Assembly (NCBI GenBank): GCA_965204905.1
Contig: OZ242042.1
Location: 620,001 to 684,000, forward strand
Direction of reading: 5' to 3'
DNA from: Bin87 sp965204905
Lineage (GTDB): Bacteria > Chloroflexota > Dehalococcoidia > Lucifugimonadales > UBA3495
DNA length: 64,000 nucleotides
Part shown: positions 25,554 to 34,090 of the stretch, piece after piece
Layout: each line of letters begins with the position of its first letter
Numbering within the stretch: the first letter of the stretch is position 1
The notes under the pieces: generated by a model
What the model saw: the letters and a program-made list of their open reading frames with translations, nothing else
Database searches by the model: none
Told to the model about the DNA's origin: nothing
Made by a program: the position numbers and the translations under genes

Positions 25554-27401
25554 ATGGCAAAGAATTTGTACATAGTTTGTAGGAGTTGTGGATTTGGTTT
25601 CTATCCCGATAAACAGCTAGGTGTCATCGGACAAGTGTGGCCATTGCTCAGGCTATGCCGTAACTGCAAGCTACCTAGCCTGAAAGCTGTTACAAATCAT
25701 GCTTGGAAATATCGAGAGACGTACGAGCGTACAGAGCGGGCCTCACGAGACGAATGGCATACGGTACGGCGCGACAGGTACGTATGCACTTGTAGGTACG
25801 AAGCGCACCCACTTTCGGGCAGTTCGCCAGGATGTTGCGGAAGGCAGTTCAGCGAGCTAAATGCCTTGCAAGACTTCGACATAAAAATCCAGGGCTTACC
25901 CGCCACAAAATCGCACTCCCGCACTCCTTATGGCGCTAGGAGCATCGACACACGAATCCGGCGACGTAAGCAACTTATAGACATACTGCCAGTTACAATC
26001 GGTAACATGCCCAACTTGCAGTGGCTGCGTGTGTTCATCGGTGGATCAACCGCCCTGACACCGGGTATGTTCGTAAAAGCTGATAATCTGAAGGCATTGG
26101 ACTTGCGCGCTGTCCAACTAATTGAACTTCCTCCAAATGGTTTCATTGGGTTGAAAAGATTAGAAAGACTAAGCGTCGATTTTGGCGAAGTAAATAAATC
26201 TCGGCGAGGCGCATTCAACGGACTGGACAATCTGCAATCGCTGGAATTAAGGATTGGCGAACTGAGCGAGATAGAGCCCGGTGCTTTCTCTGGCCTCGAC
26301 AACTTACAATCTCTGAAACTGAGTTGCGGACAGCTTTCCGAACTGCCGCTGGGCGTTTTCGCGGGTTTAGGTGATTTGCAATCTCTGGACCTGCACGCCA
26401 ATAAACTGAGCGAGATAGAGCCCGGTGCTTTCTCTGGCCTCGACAACTTACAATCTCTGAAACTGAGCTGCGGACAGCTTTCCGAACTGCCGCTGGGCAT
26501 TTTCGCGGGTTTGGACAATCTGCAATCACTGGAATTGACAACCAATGAACTGACCGTAGTGCCGCCTGGCGCTTTTTCCAGCTTGGGCAATTTAGAATCG
26601 CTAAATCTGGGTGTCAATCAACTAACCGAATTGCTGCCAAACTTGTTCGCAGGTTTAGGAAATTTGCAGTTGCTGAACTTGGGACACAACAACGTTACCG
26701 AACTGCCACTAGGATTATTCGGCACCTTGCATAATCTGCGACTGCTGCACTTACCAGTAAGCGATCAGCTGACTGGGTTGCCGCCCGGCTTGTTCGAGGG
26801 CTTGAGGAGTCTGGAGTGGTTGAGTTTGGGCGTCAATAAAGCTACCGCATTAAAGCCAGGTCTGTTCGCCGGTTTAGATAACTTGCAATCGTTGAACTTG
26901 TATCTGAATTTTCCATGGGGGCAGTTGCTGCCAGGCGTGTTTGATGGCTTGTATAACCTGCACTCATTGAACTTGGCAGGTAACAGCCGAGTCGAGTTCT
27001 CGCCGGGCGTGTTTGATAGCTTGGGCAATCTGGGATCACTAGACTTATCGAGCAACGGGCTAAGCAAGTTGCCGTCGGGTGCATTAGATAGCCTAGGCAA
27101 ACTGCATACACTGGACTTATCTCACAATAGCCTGAACGAGTTGTCACCGACCGTATTTGACGGCTTGATCAATCTGCGATCACTGGATTTGACGGGTAAC
27201 AACCTGAGTGAATTGCCAATGGGCGTATTCGATGGTTTGATCAACCTACAGTCGTTGTACTTGTCTTGGAACAAGTTGACCTCACTACCGCCAAGCGCGT
27301 TTGACAGGCTGGAAAGCCTGCAAAAGTTGCATTTAAAAGAGAACTTCGGAACTCCGTTTCGCATTGTGCACCCAAACCATGATTTACAAGTATTTTATTG
27401 A
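25554..27401 (+). CDS. Leucine-rich-repeat protein with N-terminal zinc-ribbon-like cysteines
   Basis: This 615-residue protein starts with a CxxC-22-CxxC arrangement (C9, C12, C35, C38), likely a zinc ribbon. More cysteines lie near residues 77-100 (YVCTCRYEAHPLSGSSPGCC). From about 145 there are roughly 18 LRRs of 24 residues in the form LxxLxLxxNxLxxLPxGxFdgL, typical of extracellular or eukaryote-like LRR proteins. No signal peptide or membrane segment is visible. GC content is clearly lower than in flanking genes (about 45-50 versus above 60 percent), suggesting horizontal transfer. Repeats near 26261-26373 and 26405-26517 are almost identical. It is followed by HEPN-like genes. Function is unknown, perhaps ligand binding. 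Confidence 0.8.
   Translation: MAKNLYIVCRSCGFGFYPDKQLGVIGQVWPLLRLCRNCKLPSLKAVTNHAWKYRETYERTERASRDEWHTVRRDRYVCTCRYEAHPLSGSSPGCCGRQFSELNALQDFDIKIQGLPATKSHSRTPYGARSIDTRIRRRKQLIDILPVTIGNMPNLQWLRVFIGGSTALTPGMFVKADNLKALDLRAVQLIELPPNGFIGLKRLERLSVDFGEVNKSRRGAFNGLDNLQSLELRIGELSEIEPGAFSGLDNLQSLKLSCGQLSELPLGVFAGLGDLQSLDLHANKLSEIEPGAFSGLDNLQSLKLSCGQLSELPLGIFAGLDNLQSLELTTNELTVVPPGAFSSLGNLESLNLGVNQLTELLPNLFAGLGNLQLLNLGHNNVTELPLGLFGTLHNLRLLHLPVSDQLTGLPPGLFEGLRSLEWLSLGVNKATALKPGLFAGLDNLQSLNLYLNFPWGQLLPGVFDGLYNLHSLNLAGNSRVEFSPGVFDSLGNLGSLDLSSNGLSKLPSGALDSLGKLHTLDLSHNSLNELSPTVFDGLINLRSLDLTGNNLSELPMGVFDGLINLQSLYLSWNKLTSLPPSAFDRLESLQKLHLKENFGTPFRIVHPNHDLQVFY
26261..26517 (+). repeat. Near-identical internal LRR duplication
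   Basis: The 26261-26373 segment is repeated at 26405-26517 with a 144-base offset (two 24-residue repeats) and very few changes, indicating recent expansion. Confidence 0.85.
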
Positions 27402-27505
27402 AAGCACTTACAACCACGGATGCTTATGATAAGGTTCCCAGCGTTGTACCGAGTCTAAGCGTTACGATATGTTGACCGAAGAATCGCTACCTAAGGGATA
27501 ACCCT

Positions 27506-28273
27506 ATGCAGTCTCAAAAGCAACCGAAAACCGCCCAGGACTACTTGGCCGCCGCCGACCGGGAGTTTGAGAACGGCGACGCGCTGGCTGGTACGCAACA
27601 CCTATGGGCGGCGATTACACATACGCTGACGGTCATCGCTGACGCAAAGGGCTGGGCGTATAATGCGGATGATCTGTATCCGGTGGTGAAGAAAGTGGCT
27701 GCGTGGGATGAACAAGTCTGCGACATACTGGAGGGAATATACGCCGCCGCAGGAGGACATCCTAACTCGGTGCGGGCCGGGTGGTTTCGGTTTGAGGATG
27801 GAGACGCCCACCGGGCGCAACGGCTGGCACGGGAGTTCATTGACACGGTTCTTGCTTTGGCGGCAGAATCGAATGTCACCGCTATGGACTTGGGAGGCTC
27901 GATGCAGACGCACCAGGAACTGAAAACCGCACAGGACTACCTGGAGGCTGCCGACCGGGAGTTTGAGAACGCTAACGCGCTGGCAGCCACGGAACACCTG
28001 CGGGCGGCTATGGTACATACCCTCAAGATGGTGGCCAATGAGAATGGCTGGCCACATAACGAGCCTAATCTGTACTCGGTGGTCAAGAAACTGGCCCAGC
28101 GCGATGAACAGCAGGGCAACATACTGCTCGGCGAGTATCTAGCCGCGTATCACTACCCGGATAAAGTTCATTATGGGCATTTTGTCTGGCAGGACGGCGA
28201 CAGCCATCGTATGCTGCGGGTGGTGCGTGCATTCATCTCCAGGGTGGAGAAATTGGCGAGGCGGGTAGGATGA
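27506..28273 (+). CDS. Tandem HEPN/PaREP1-like protein (two domains)
   Basis: The 255-residue protein is an internal duplication. Residues 6-115 and 137-250 each start with AQDYL-AADREFEN and continue through AL-HLWAA or ATEHLRAA, then LYPVVKK or LYSVVKK, and end in a helix after DGD-HR. The all-helical pattern resembles the HEPN/PaREP1 group of nucleotide- or RNA-associated domains, but the catalytic RxxxxH of HEPN RNases is not evident. The ATG follows AAGGGA, and its TGA overlaps the next ATG by four bases (ATGA at 28270-28273). Confidence 0.65.
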   Translation: MQSQKQPKTAQDYLAAADREFENGDALAGTQHLWAAITHTLTVIADAKGWAYNADDLYPVVKKVAAWDEQVCDILEGIYAAAGGHPNSVRAGWFRFEDGDAHRAQRLAREFIDTVLALAAESNVTAMDLGGSMQTHQELKTAQDYLEAADREFENANALAATEHLRAAMVHTLKMVANENGWPHNEPNLYSVVKKLAQRDEQQGNILLGEYLAAYHYPDKVHYGHFVWQDGDSHRMLRVVRAFISRVEKLARRVG

Positions 28274-28650
28274 CTACTCCCACGTTGCCTATACCGGAGC
28301 ACGCTCAAATCGCATGGGATCTCTTGGACGAGGCAGAGCAGGAATTTGCGACCGGCAAGATGCTGAAGGGGGCGGAAATGGTGTGGGGGGCTGCTGCCCA
28401 TGGGCTGATAGCGGTTGCCCTATGGCAACGCCGTCCCTATAACAGTCACGGAGCGATGAAAGACGCCGCACGTAGGCTACCCAATGTTCCCGGACAGTCG
28501 GACTGGTTGACCGAATTTGACGCCATTGAAGAATGTCATGCTCATTTTTACCATGGCCACCTTACCCATGAGGAGTTGACCGATTTGCTGCCTCGAACGC
28601 GACTGTTCGTCAACCGCCTCTTGGCGGTAGCGCAACCGGCAGACGCATAG
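28270..28650 (+). CDS. HEPN/PaREP1-like protein (single domain)
   Basis: The 126-residue protein belongs to the same helical family as the upstream gene, with AWDLLDEAEQEFATGKMLKG, EMVWGAAAHGLIAVA and, after a variable stretch, AHFYHGHLT and TRLFVNRLLAVA. It overlaps the two-domain gene by ATGA, so the two are translationally coupled. A shortened relative occurs at 60552-60788. No catalytic signature can be assigned with confidence. Confidence 0.65.
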   Translation: MTTPTLPIPEHAQIAWDLLDEAEQEFATGKMLKGAEMVWGAAAHGLIAVALWQRRPYNSHGAMKDAARRLPNVPGQSDWLTEFDAIEECHAHFYHGHLTHEELTDLLPRTRLFVNRLLAVAQPADA

Positions 28651-28661
28651 GAGTTGACAAC

Positions 28662-29558
28662 TTGACTGAAAAAATCGGTTTCATTGGGCTGGGACGTATG
28701 GGCTTACCCATGTCGTACAACCTGCTGCGGGCAGGGTATGATCTGACGGTGCATAACCGGAGCCAGGAGAAGGTGCGGCAGATTGCGGATGCCGGGGCTG
28801 CGGCGGCGACGTCCACCACCGAAGTCATGGAAGGGTGCGACATCGTGCTGGCGTGCCTGCCCGACGTGGCGACCTGCGAGGAAGTGCTGCTGGGAGACGG
28901 CGGCGCGCTGCCCAACGCCCGACCGGGCCAGATTATCGTCGATCACAGCACCGTGGGGGCGTCCACGTCCAAAGCGTGCGCGGCAGCGGCGGAAGCGCGG
29001 GGCGCGATGTTCCTGGACGCGCCCATCAGCGGCGGCACCGAGCGGGCCACCGACGGGACGCTGACCATCATGGTGGGCGGTCCCGATGAGGCGTACGCGC
29101 GGGCGCAGCCGGCGTTCGACGTGATGGGCGCGGTGGTGCGCCACGTCGGGCCCACCGGTTCGGGAACGGCCGCCAAGCTGGTCAACCAGTTGCTGGTGGG
29201 CGTCCACAAAGTGGCGGCGGCGGAGGCGATGCTTCTGGCGGCGAAGTCGGGAGCTGACCCCGCGCTGGTGTTCGAGCTGGTGAACTCCGGCTGGGGCCAG
29301 AGTTTTATCCTGGGCCGCAACGCGCCGGTCATGCTGGACCGGGACTTCGAGGGAATCCGCACGCAAGTGCGCGTGTTCCTGAAAGACCTGGGGTTGATAC
29401 AGGAAATGGCGCGGGACCTGGAAACGCCGATACCCGGCGGCGACCTGGCGTACCGCCTGTTCAGCGAGGCCGTTGAGCAGGGACTGGGCGATATGGACGG
29501 GGCGGCCATCGTGCTGCCCATGGAAGAAGAAGCCGGGTTCCAAATCCAGCGGAAGTAA
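28662..29558 (+). CDS. 3-hydroxyisobutyrate dehydrogenase-family NAD(P) oxidoreductase
   Basis: This 298-residue enzyme starts at TTG (28662) with AGGAG upstream. The Rossmann loop is KIGFIGLGRMGLPMSYNLL. Substrate- and cofactor-binding regions are FLDAPISGGTERATDGTLT near residue 120 and GPTGSGTAAKLVNQLLVG near 163, the latter with the catalytic lysine K171. It acts on beta-hydroxy acids such as 3-hydroxyisobutyrate or tartronate semialdehyde. It is followed by a class IV aminotransferase; together they could serve branched-chain or glyoxylate-type catabolism. Confidence 0.93.
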   Translation: MTEKIGFIGLGRMGLPMSYNLLRAGYDLTVHNRSQEKVRQIADAGAAAATSTTEVMEGCDIVLACLPDVATCEEVLLGDGGALPNARPGQIIVDHSTVGASTSKACAAAAEARGAMFLDAPISGGTERATDGTLTIMVGGPDEAYARAQPAFDVMGAVVRHVGPTGSGTAAKLVNQLLVGVHKVAAAEAMLLAAKSGADPALVFELVNSGWGQSFILGRNAPVMLDRDFEGIRTQVRVFLKDLGLIQEMARDLETPIPGGDLAYRLFSEAVEQGLGDMDGAAIVLPMEEEAGFQIQRK

Positions 29559-29602
29559 ATTGCATCGATGCACAGGCTTGACAGGATGAATCGGGAGTTT
29601 TG

Positions 29603-30517
29603 ATGATGACCGACGAAAAGATTGTTTATTTCAACGGGGCGATGACGCCGGCCAGCCAGGTGGCGCTGTCCATCTACGACCGGGGGTTCCTGTATGGCGA
29701 CGCGGTGTTTGACGCCACGCGCACCTTTGGCGGCAAGACGTTCCGGCTGGACCGGCACATCGACCGCCTGTACAACTCCCTGCGCTACCTGCGCATCGAC
29801 GTTGGAATGAGCAAGGCGGAGATGACCGAGGCTACCGAAGCGGTGGTGGCGCACAACTACCCCTTGCTGCCGGCAGGGCAGGACATGTGGGTGATGCAGC
29901 GCATCAGCCGGGGCGTGGAGGCGCCGGACCGCGCCGGCGGGTTGGAGCCGACCATCATCATCGAGAGCCACGCAATACCCTTTGCCGCCCGCGCTGCGCT
30001 GTACCGCGACGGGGCGCGCATCAATACCCCGTCGGTGCCGCGCATCCCGCCGCGGTTCCTGAGTCCGCGGGCCAAGACCCACAACTACCTGAACCTGATT
30101 ATGGGCGAGCTCGAGGCGCACGGCGAAGACCCGGACGCCTGGGCCATCCTGCTGGACGAGTTTGGGAACCTCACCGAGGGGCGCGGCAGCAACGTATTCC
30201 TGGTGAAGGACGGGGTTGCCATGACTCCAAAGTCGCAGTACGTGCTGGAAGGCGTGACCCGCAACCAGACGCTGGAACTGGCCGCCGGGTTGGGCATCCC
30301 CACGATGGAGTGCGACATTGACCTGTACGACGCCTACACCGCCGACGAAGCGTTCTTGACCTCAACCAGCCTGTGCATCTGCCCGGTGTCGGGGGTGAAC
30401 GGCTCGCCGGTGGCTGACGGCAAAGTGCCGGGCCCGGTCACGCACCAGCTGATGACGGCGTTCAGCGACCTGGTGGGGATGGACTTTGCCGAGCAGTACC
30501 TGGCGCATTTGGCCTAG
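29603..30517 (+). CDS. Class IV aminotransferase (branched-chain aminotransferase-like)
   Basis: The 304-residue PLP enzyme has a conserved N-terminal IYDRGFLYGDAVFDATR block. The lysine that forms the Schiff base is in SPRAKTHNYLN near residue 160. The PLP phosphate-binding block GNLTEGRGSNVFLVKDGV lies near 190, and the C-terminal LTSTSLCICPVSG near 253. It transfers amino groups between branched-chain-like amino acids and 2-oxoglutarate; D-amino-acid specificity or lyase activity is also possible. The ATG at 29603 follows GGGAG and is preferred to TTG at 29600. Confidence 0.9.
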   Translation: MMTDEKIVYFNGAMTPASQVALSIYDRGFLYGDAVFDATRTFGGKTFRLDRHIDRLYNSLRYLRIDVGMSKAEMTEATEAVVAHNYPLLPAGQDMWVMQRISRGVEAPDRAGGLEPTIIIESHAIPFAARAALYRDGARINTPSVPRIPPRFLSPRAKTHNYLNLIMGELEAHGEDPDAWAILLDEFGNLTEGRGSNVFLVKDGVAMTPKSQYVLEGVTRNQTLELAAGLGIPTMECDIDLYDAYTADEAFLTSTSLCICPVSGVNGSPVADGKVPGPVTHQLMTAFSDLVGMDFAEQYLAHLA

Positions 30518-30566
30518 TCGCTACGCTGGGAAAGTTCAGCAACACCTTCAAGACAATGACGTACTT

Positions 30567-30597
30567 CTGGATTCCGGCTTTCGCCGGAATGACGGTA
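30567..30597. repeat. Intergenic palindromic repeat, family B
   Basis: TGGATTCCGGC followed by TTTCGCCGGAATGACGGT folds with ATTCCGGC pairing GCCGGAAT. Another copy is at 34991-35021. An expanded copy is at 59219-59299, and a related one at 54853-54886. Confidence 0.8.
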
Positions 30598-30613
30598 AAG
30601 CAAGGAGACTACC

Positions 30614-31531
30614 ATGACCGAATACCTGCCCGGCATCGTTGAACCCAACCAGGAAGCGCAGCAGTTGGCTACCGATTTTGCGTTTACTGAGGGGCCGCTT
30701 TGGCATCCCGACGGCTACTGGCTGTTTGTTGACCTGCGGCGCGAGCCGCCCGTGATTCACCGGATGTCGCCGGCCGGGGGTACGCCGGACATTATCCGGG
30801 AGCCCAGCGGGGGCACCAACGGCATGACGTTTGATTTGCAGGGCCGGCTGCTGATGTGCGAGGGCGACAACCGTCGCATCACGCGGATGGAGGCCGACGG
30901 CACCATCAACGTCGTGGCCGACCGCTGGGACGGAAAGCGTTTTCACCGGCCCAACGACATCGTTTGCCGCAGCGACGGCAGCATCTACATCACCAACCCC
31001 AGCGGGCGCGTGCCCGAGGAAGAGCAGGAGATTGAGTGGCCTGGCACCATCCACCGGATAGCCGCTGATGGGACGGTGGAGTTGCTGGCCCACGATATTG
31101 ACTTTCCCAACGGCATCGCGTTCTCGCCCGACGAGTCGGTGCTGTACGTGTCCAACACCCGCAAGCTGGGCGAACGGCCGGACCAGTATTGGGACGGAGA
31201 GGTCAAGCAGAACCAGCTTATCCAGGCTTACGACGTGGCGGCCGACGGCTCGCTGAGCAACAGCCGCATGTTCGGCAGCATGGCATCGGCAGAGGACGGT
31301 GTGCCCGACGGCATGAAGGTTGATGCCGAGGGTCGGGTCTATTGCACCGGCTCCGGTGGCGTATGGGTGTTCGCGCCCGACGGCGAGCACCTAGGCATCA
31401 TACGGGTGCCGGAGATTCCGGCGAACTGCGCGTTCGGCGGGCCGGATTTCCGCACCATGCTGTTCACGGCGCGGACGTCGGTGTACTCGCTGCGGATGAC
31501 GACGCCGGGAGCGGCATTGCCCCGGGCGTAG
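30614..31531 (+). CDS. SMP-30/gluconolactonase family protein
   Basis: The 305-residue six-bladed propeller has metal-binding signatures: E in AFTEGPLWHPDG near residue 23, the N/D pair in RPNDIVCRSDGSIYITNP near 115, and NGIAFSPDESVLYV near 167. GMKVDAEGRVYCTGSGGVWVF near 236 adds the last Asp. The family hydrolyses sugar lactones or related lactones with a divalent metal. The AAGGAG site precedes the ATG. It is followed by a sarcosine-oxidase-type FAD enzyme. Confidence 0.9.
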   Translation: MTEYLPGIVEPNQEAQQLATDFAFTEGPLWHPDGYWLFVDLRREPPVIHRMSPAGGTPDIIREPSGGTNGMTFDLQGRLLMCEGDNRRITRMEADGTINVVADRWDGKRFHRPNDIVCRSDGSIYITNPSGRVPEEEQEIEWPGTIHRIAADGTVELLAHDIDFPNGIAFSPDESVLYVSNTRKLGERPDQYWDGEVKQNQLIQAYDVAADGSLSNSRMFGSMASAEDGVPDGMKVDAEGRVYCTGSGGVWVFAPDGEHLGIIRVPEIPANCAFGGPDFRTMLFTARTSVYSLRMTTPGAALPRA

Positions 31532-31539
31532 ATTTTGCA

Positions 31540-31600
31540 CCCTCACCCCCGTATCAAGTACGGGGCAGGCTCTAACCCTCTCCCATCGAGGGAGAGGGGA
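31540..31600. repeat. Composite repeat: family A with a nested mini-element
   Basis: The family A repeat (CCCTCACCCC then AACCCTCTCCC then GGGAGAGGGG) is interrupted after CACCCC by CGTATCAAGTACGGGGCAGG and CTCT. A closely similar insert sits inside the family B copy at 59219-59299. Confidence 0.75.
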
Positions 31601-31614
31601 CAAGGATAGGTCTG

Positions 31615-32745
31615 ATGAGAGAGTTTGATGCCATAGTTATCGGGGTTGGCGGGATGGGTAGTTCCGCCGTTTATCACCTGGCGCGGCGCGGGTGGCGCGT
31701 GCTGGGGCTGGAGCAGTACGACATTCCCAACGAGATGGGGTCGTCGCATGGGATCAGTCGGATGATCCGGCTGGCGTACCATGAGGACCCGTCGTATGTT
31801 CCACTGCTGTATCGTGCTTATGAGCTTTGGCATCAGCTGGAGAACACCGCCGGCGAGAAGCTGCTGGTCACTACCGGCTGCGTCCGGGGAGGCGTGGGTG
31901 CGAACAAGCTGCTGGAAGGTTCGCTGGCGACGGTTACCGAGCACCACCTGCCCTATCGGATGTTGAGCGGGCCCGAAGTCAACCAGGAATGGCCCGGGTA
32001 CCAACTGCCCGAAGATGCCGAGATGCTGTACGAGCAGCAGGGTGGTTTCGTCCTGTCGGAGCGGTGCATCGTGGCGCACGTCTCGGCGGCGCTGGACCTG
32101 GGCGCGGAGGTACACGGACGGGAGGCCGCGCTGGACTGGGAGCCTACCGCTGGCGGCGGTGTGGTCGTCACCACGGACAAGGATACTTATACGGCGCGGC
32201 GGCTGGTGGTGACGGCGGGCGCGTGGGCCGGCAAGGTGGCGCCGGAGGTTGCCGCCAACGCCGTCCCGGAGCGGCAGGTGCTGGGATGGTTCGCGCCGTA
32301 CCGCCCGGAGCTGTTTAAGCCGGAGACGTTCCCGGTGTTCGGCATGGAGGTTGAAGAAGGCCGGTTTTACGGCTTCCCTTCCTACGGCATACCGGGTTTC
32401 AAGCTGGGGATGTTCAACCATTTCCGCGAGCAGGTTGATCCCGACACCATGGACCGGGAGCCGAACGCGCGGGACGAGGCGGCGTTGCGGCAGTTCACCG
32501 AGCGATACTTCCCCGAGGCGGCGGGGCCGACGCTGGCGCTGAAGACGTGCATGTTCACCAACACGCCCGACGAGCATTTCATCATCGACACGCTGGCCGA
32601 GCATCCGCAGGTGTCGGTGGCGGCGGGATTCTCCGGCCACGGGTTCAAGTTCAGCAGCGTGATCGGCGAGATCATGGCCGACCTGGCGGAGCATGGCTCC
32701 ACCGAGCACGACATTGGCCTGTTCCGTCTGGGCCGGTTCGACTAG
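31615..32745 (+). CDS. Sarcosine oxidase / N-methyltryptophan oxidase-type FAD protein (MSOX family)
   Basis: The 376-residue enzyme starts with the FAD Rossmann motif AIVIGVGGMGSSAVYHLARR. ISRMIRLAYHEDPSYVPL near residue 46 is typical of monomeric sarcosine oxidase. The covalent flavin attachment cysteine is C312 in LKTCMFTNTPDEHFIID. The C-terminal substrate and FAD loop is AAGFSGHGFKFSSVIGE near 341-357. The enzyme demethylates secondary amines (sarcosine, N-methyl amino acids, pipecolate), making H2O2 and formaldehyde. The gene follows the SMP-30 gene across a short repeat. Confidence 0.92.
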   Translation: MREFDAIVIGVGGMGSSAVYHLARRGWRVLGLEQYDIPNEMGSSHGISRMIRLAYHEDPSYVPLLYRAYELWHQLENTAGEKLLVTTGCVRGGVGANKLLEGSLATVTEHHLPYRMLSGPEVNQEWPGYQLPEDAEMLYEQQGGFVLSERCIVAHVSAALDLGAEVHGREAALDWEPTAGGGVVVTTDKDTYTARRLVVTAGAWAGKVAPEVAANAVPERQVLGWFAPYRPELFKPETFPVFGMEVEEGRFYGFPSYGIPGFKLGMFNHFREQVDPDTMDREPNARDEAALRQFTERYFPEAAGPTLALKTCMFTNTPDEHFIIDTLAEHPQVSVAAGFSGHGFKFSSVIGEIMADLAEHGSTEHDIGLFRLGRFD

Positions 32746-32774
32746 TTGTCTCCCGGCAGACGCGGGGAAGAGCC

Positions 32775-33596
32775 ATGTCGATGGAAAACCCATTTGCCAA
32801 CCCGTTTCCGGGGATGAACCCGTATCTGGAATCCGCGCGTATTTGGCGGGAAGTGCATAGCAAGCTCATTGGTGAAATGCACCGTTTCCTGCGGCGCACG
32901 CTGCCTTTCCGGTACACCGTCATCATGGATGAGCGCATCGGCATTGGGAACGACCCGGACCGAGACCCGCCGGCCCGGTATGCTCTGCCCGACCTGTCCA
33001 TCCGGGGCGGCGGGGTGCGCGAGCGCGCTCTTGCGCCATATCAGACTGAAGGCCGGGTGACCGCAAGGCTGCCCTGGACGGATGAAACGCCGCGGGAGAT
33101 GTACCTCACTATCGGTGAACGGAGCCAGGAAGACCCGGTGACGGTTGTGGAAGTGTTGTCTCCCAGCAACAAGCGGCCCGGCGGACACGGACGCAGCCAG
33201 TATTTGGAGAAGCGGGAGCGTATCATTGAAGGCGCAACGCACCTGGTGGAGATTGACCTGGTGCGGGTGGGCCGGCCTATGCCCGTTGAAGGCTACGACG
33301 GAGACGCGCCATATCGCAACCTGATCAGCAGGTGGCAGGTCCGGCCCGACGTGGACCTGTACCCGTTCCGCCTACAGACGCCAATCCCAGATGTTCCGGT
33401 GCCGTTGCTGGAAGGCGACGATGACGCAATAGTCCCATTGGGCGCGTTGCTGGACGATATGTACGAACAGGATTACTACTCTAACTACGTGGACTACAGC
33501 GGCGACCCGGAAGGGCCGTTGTCGGACGAGGACCGGGAATGGATCGACGGGCTGTTGCGGGAAAAGGGATTGCGCTACGGTTCATTGGACGGGTGA
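32775..33596 (+). CDS. DUF4058 family protein
   Basis: This 273-residue protein has the N-terminal NPFPGMNPYLESARIWREVH block, the hallmark of DUF4058. RYALPDLSIRGGG follows near residue 67, and then EDPVTVVEVLSPSNKRPGG near 118 with the acidic residue and Lys expected of a nuclease-like (Uma2-related) core. DUF4058 proteins occur in many copies in Chloroflexota and Cyanobacteria; their function is unknown. A second clue is GRSQYLEKRERIIEGATHLV, the likely catalytic lysine helix. The ATG at 32775 follows GGGGAAGAG. Confidence 0.88.
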   Translation: MSMENPFANPFPGMNPYLESARIWREVHSKLIGEMHRFLRRTLPFRYTVIMDERIGIGNDPDRDPPARYALPDLSIRGGGVRERALAPYQTEGRVTARLPWTDETPREMYLTIGERSQEDPVTVVEVLSPSNKRPGGHGRSQYLEKRERIIEGATHLVEIDLVRVGRPMPVEGYDGDAPYRNLISRWQVRPDVDLYPFRLQTPIPDVPVPLLEGDDDAIVPLGALLDDMYEQDYYSNYVDYSGDPEGPLSDEDREWIDGLLREKGLRYGSLDG

Positions 33597-33627
33597 GCGG
33601 GTTGCCGGTACGGTGCGAGCGTAGTTT

Positions 33628-34002
33628 GTGATCTGGCTATTGGTAGCCATCGGCGGCGCGGTGGGGTCCGTGCTGCGCTACGCGGCTAACCGGGTGGCCG
33701 CGCATTATTTTGGCCCCGATACCGTAGTCGGCATCTTCGCGGTCAACGTGCTGGGGTCGTTCGCGCTGGGTTTCCTGGCGACCGTGTTCATCCAACGATC
33801 CGGGCTGCCGATTGAATTGCGGGCGATGGCAACCGTAGGCTTGCTGGGGGGATTCACCACGTTCTCAACGCTGGCCTACGATGGCGTCAGGCTGCTCTCC
33901 GGCGGGGAGTATATGCGGGCTGGGTTGTCGCTGGGGGCAAACGTGGTGGTCGGGTTACTGGCGGCTTGGCTGGGTGTGTTGGCTGCGCGGGCAGCGGTCT
34001 AA
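33628..34002 (+). CDS. crcB: Fluoride ion exporter FluC/CrcB
   Basis: The 124-residue membrane protein has four helices and the FluC signatures: GGAVGSVLRYAANR near residue 9, VNVLGSFALGFL near 38 and the Phe-box helix GFTTFSTLAYD near 76-86. FluC forms a dual-topology dimer that lets fluoride leave the cell. The start is GTG. No fluoride riboswitch was recognised upstream. Only one copy is present here. Confidence 0.93.
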   Translation: MIWLLVAIGGAVGSVLRYAANRVAAHYFGPDTVVGIFAVNVLGSFALGFLATVFIQRSGLPIELRAMATVGLLGGFTTFSTLAYDGVRLLSGGEYMRAGLSLGANVVVGLLAAWLGVLAARAAV

Positions 34003-34007
34003 AATGA

Positions 34008-34036
34008 TTGTCGGGGGCTTGCCCCGGTGATAGAAT
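34008..34036 (+). promoter_or_regulatory. Sigma-70 promoter of the PAC2 gene
   Basis: TTGTCG (34008-34013) lies 17 bases before TAGAAT (34031-34036), which has TGA before it (TGnTAGAAT). It is 55 bases before the ATG of the PAC2 gene. Confidence 0.5.
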
Positions 34037-34090
34037 GCCACTCGTTATGTTCAGTCGCACCCTCATATTTTCAAAGACGGAACAACAATA

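Noticed and set aside
33602..33627. Fluoride riboswitch upstream of the FluC gene
   Set aside because: The leader is only about 30 bases from the previous stop and lacks the conserved crcB-motif pairings.
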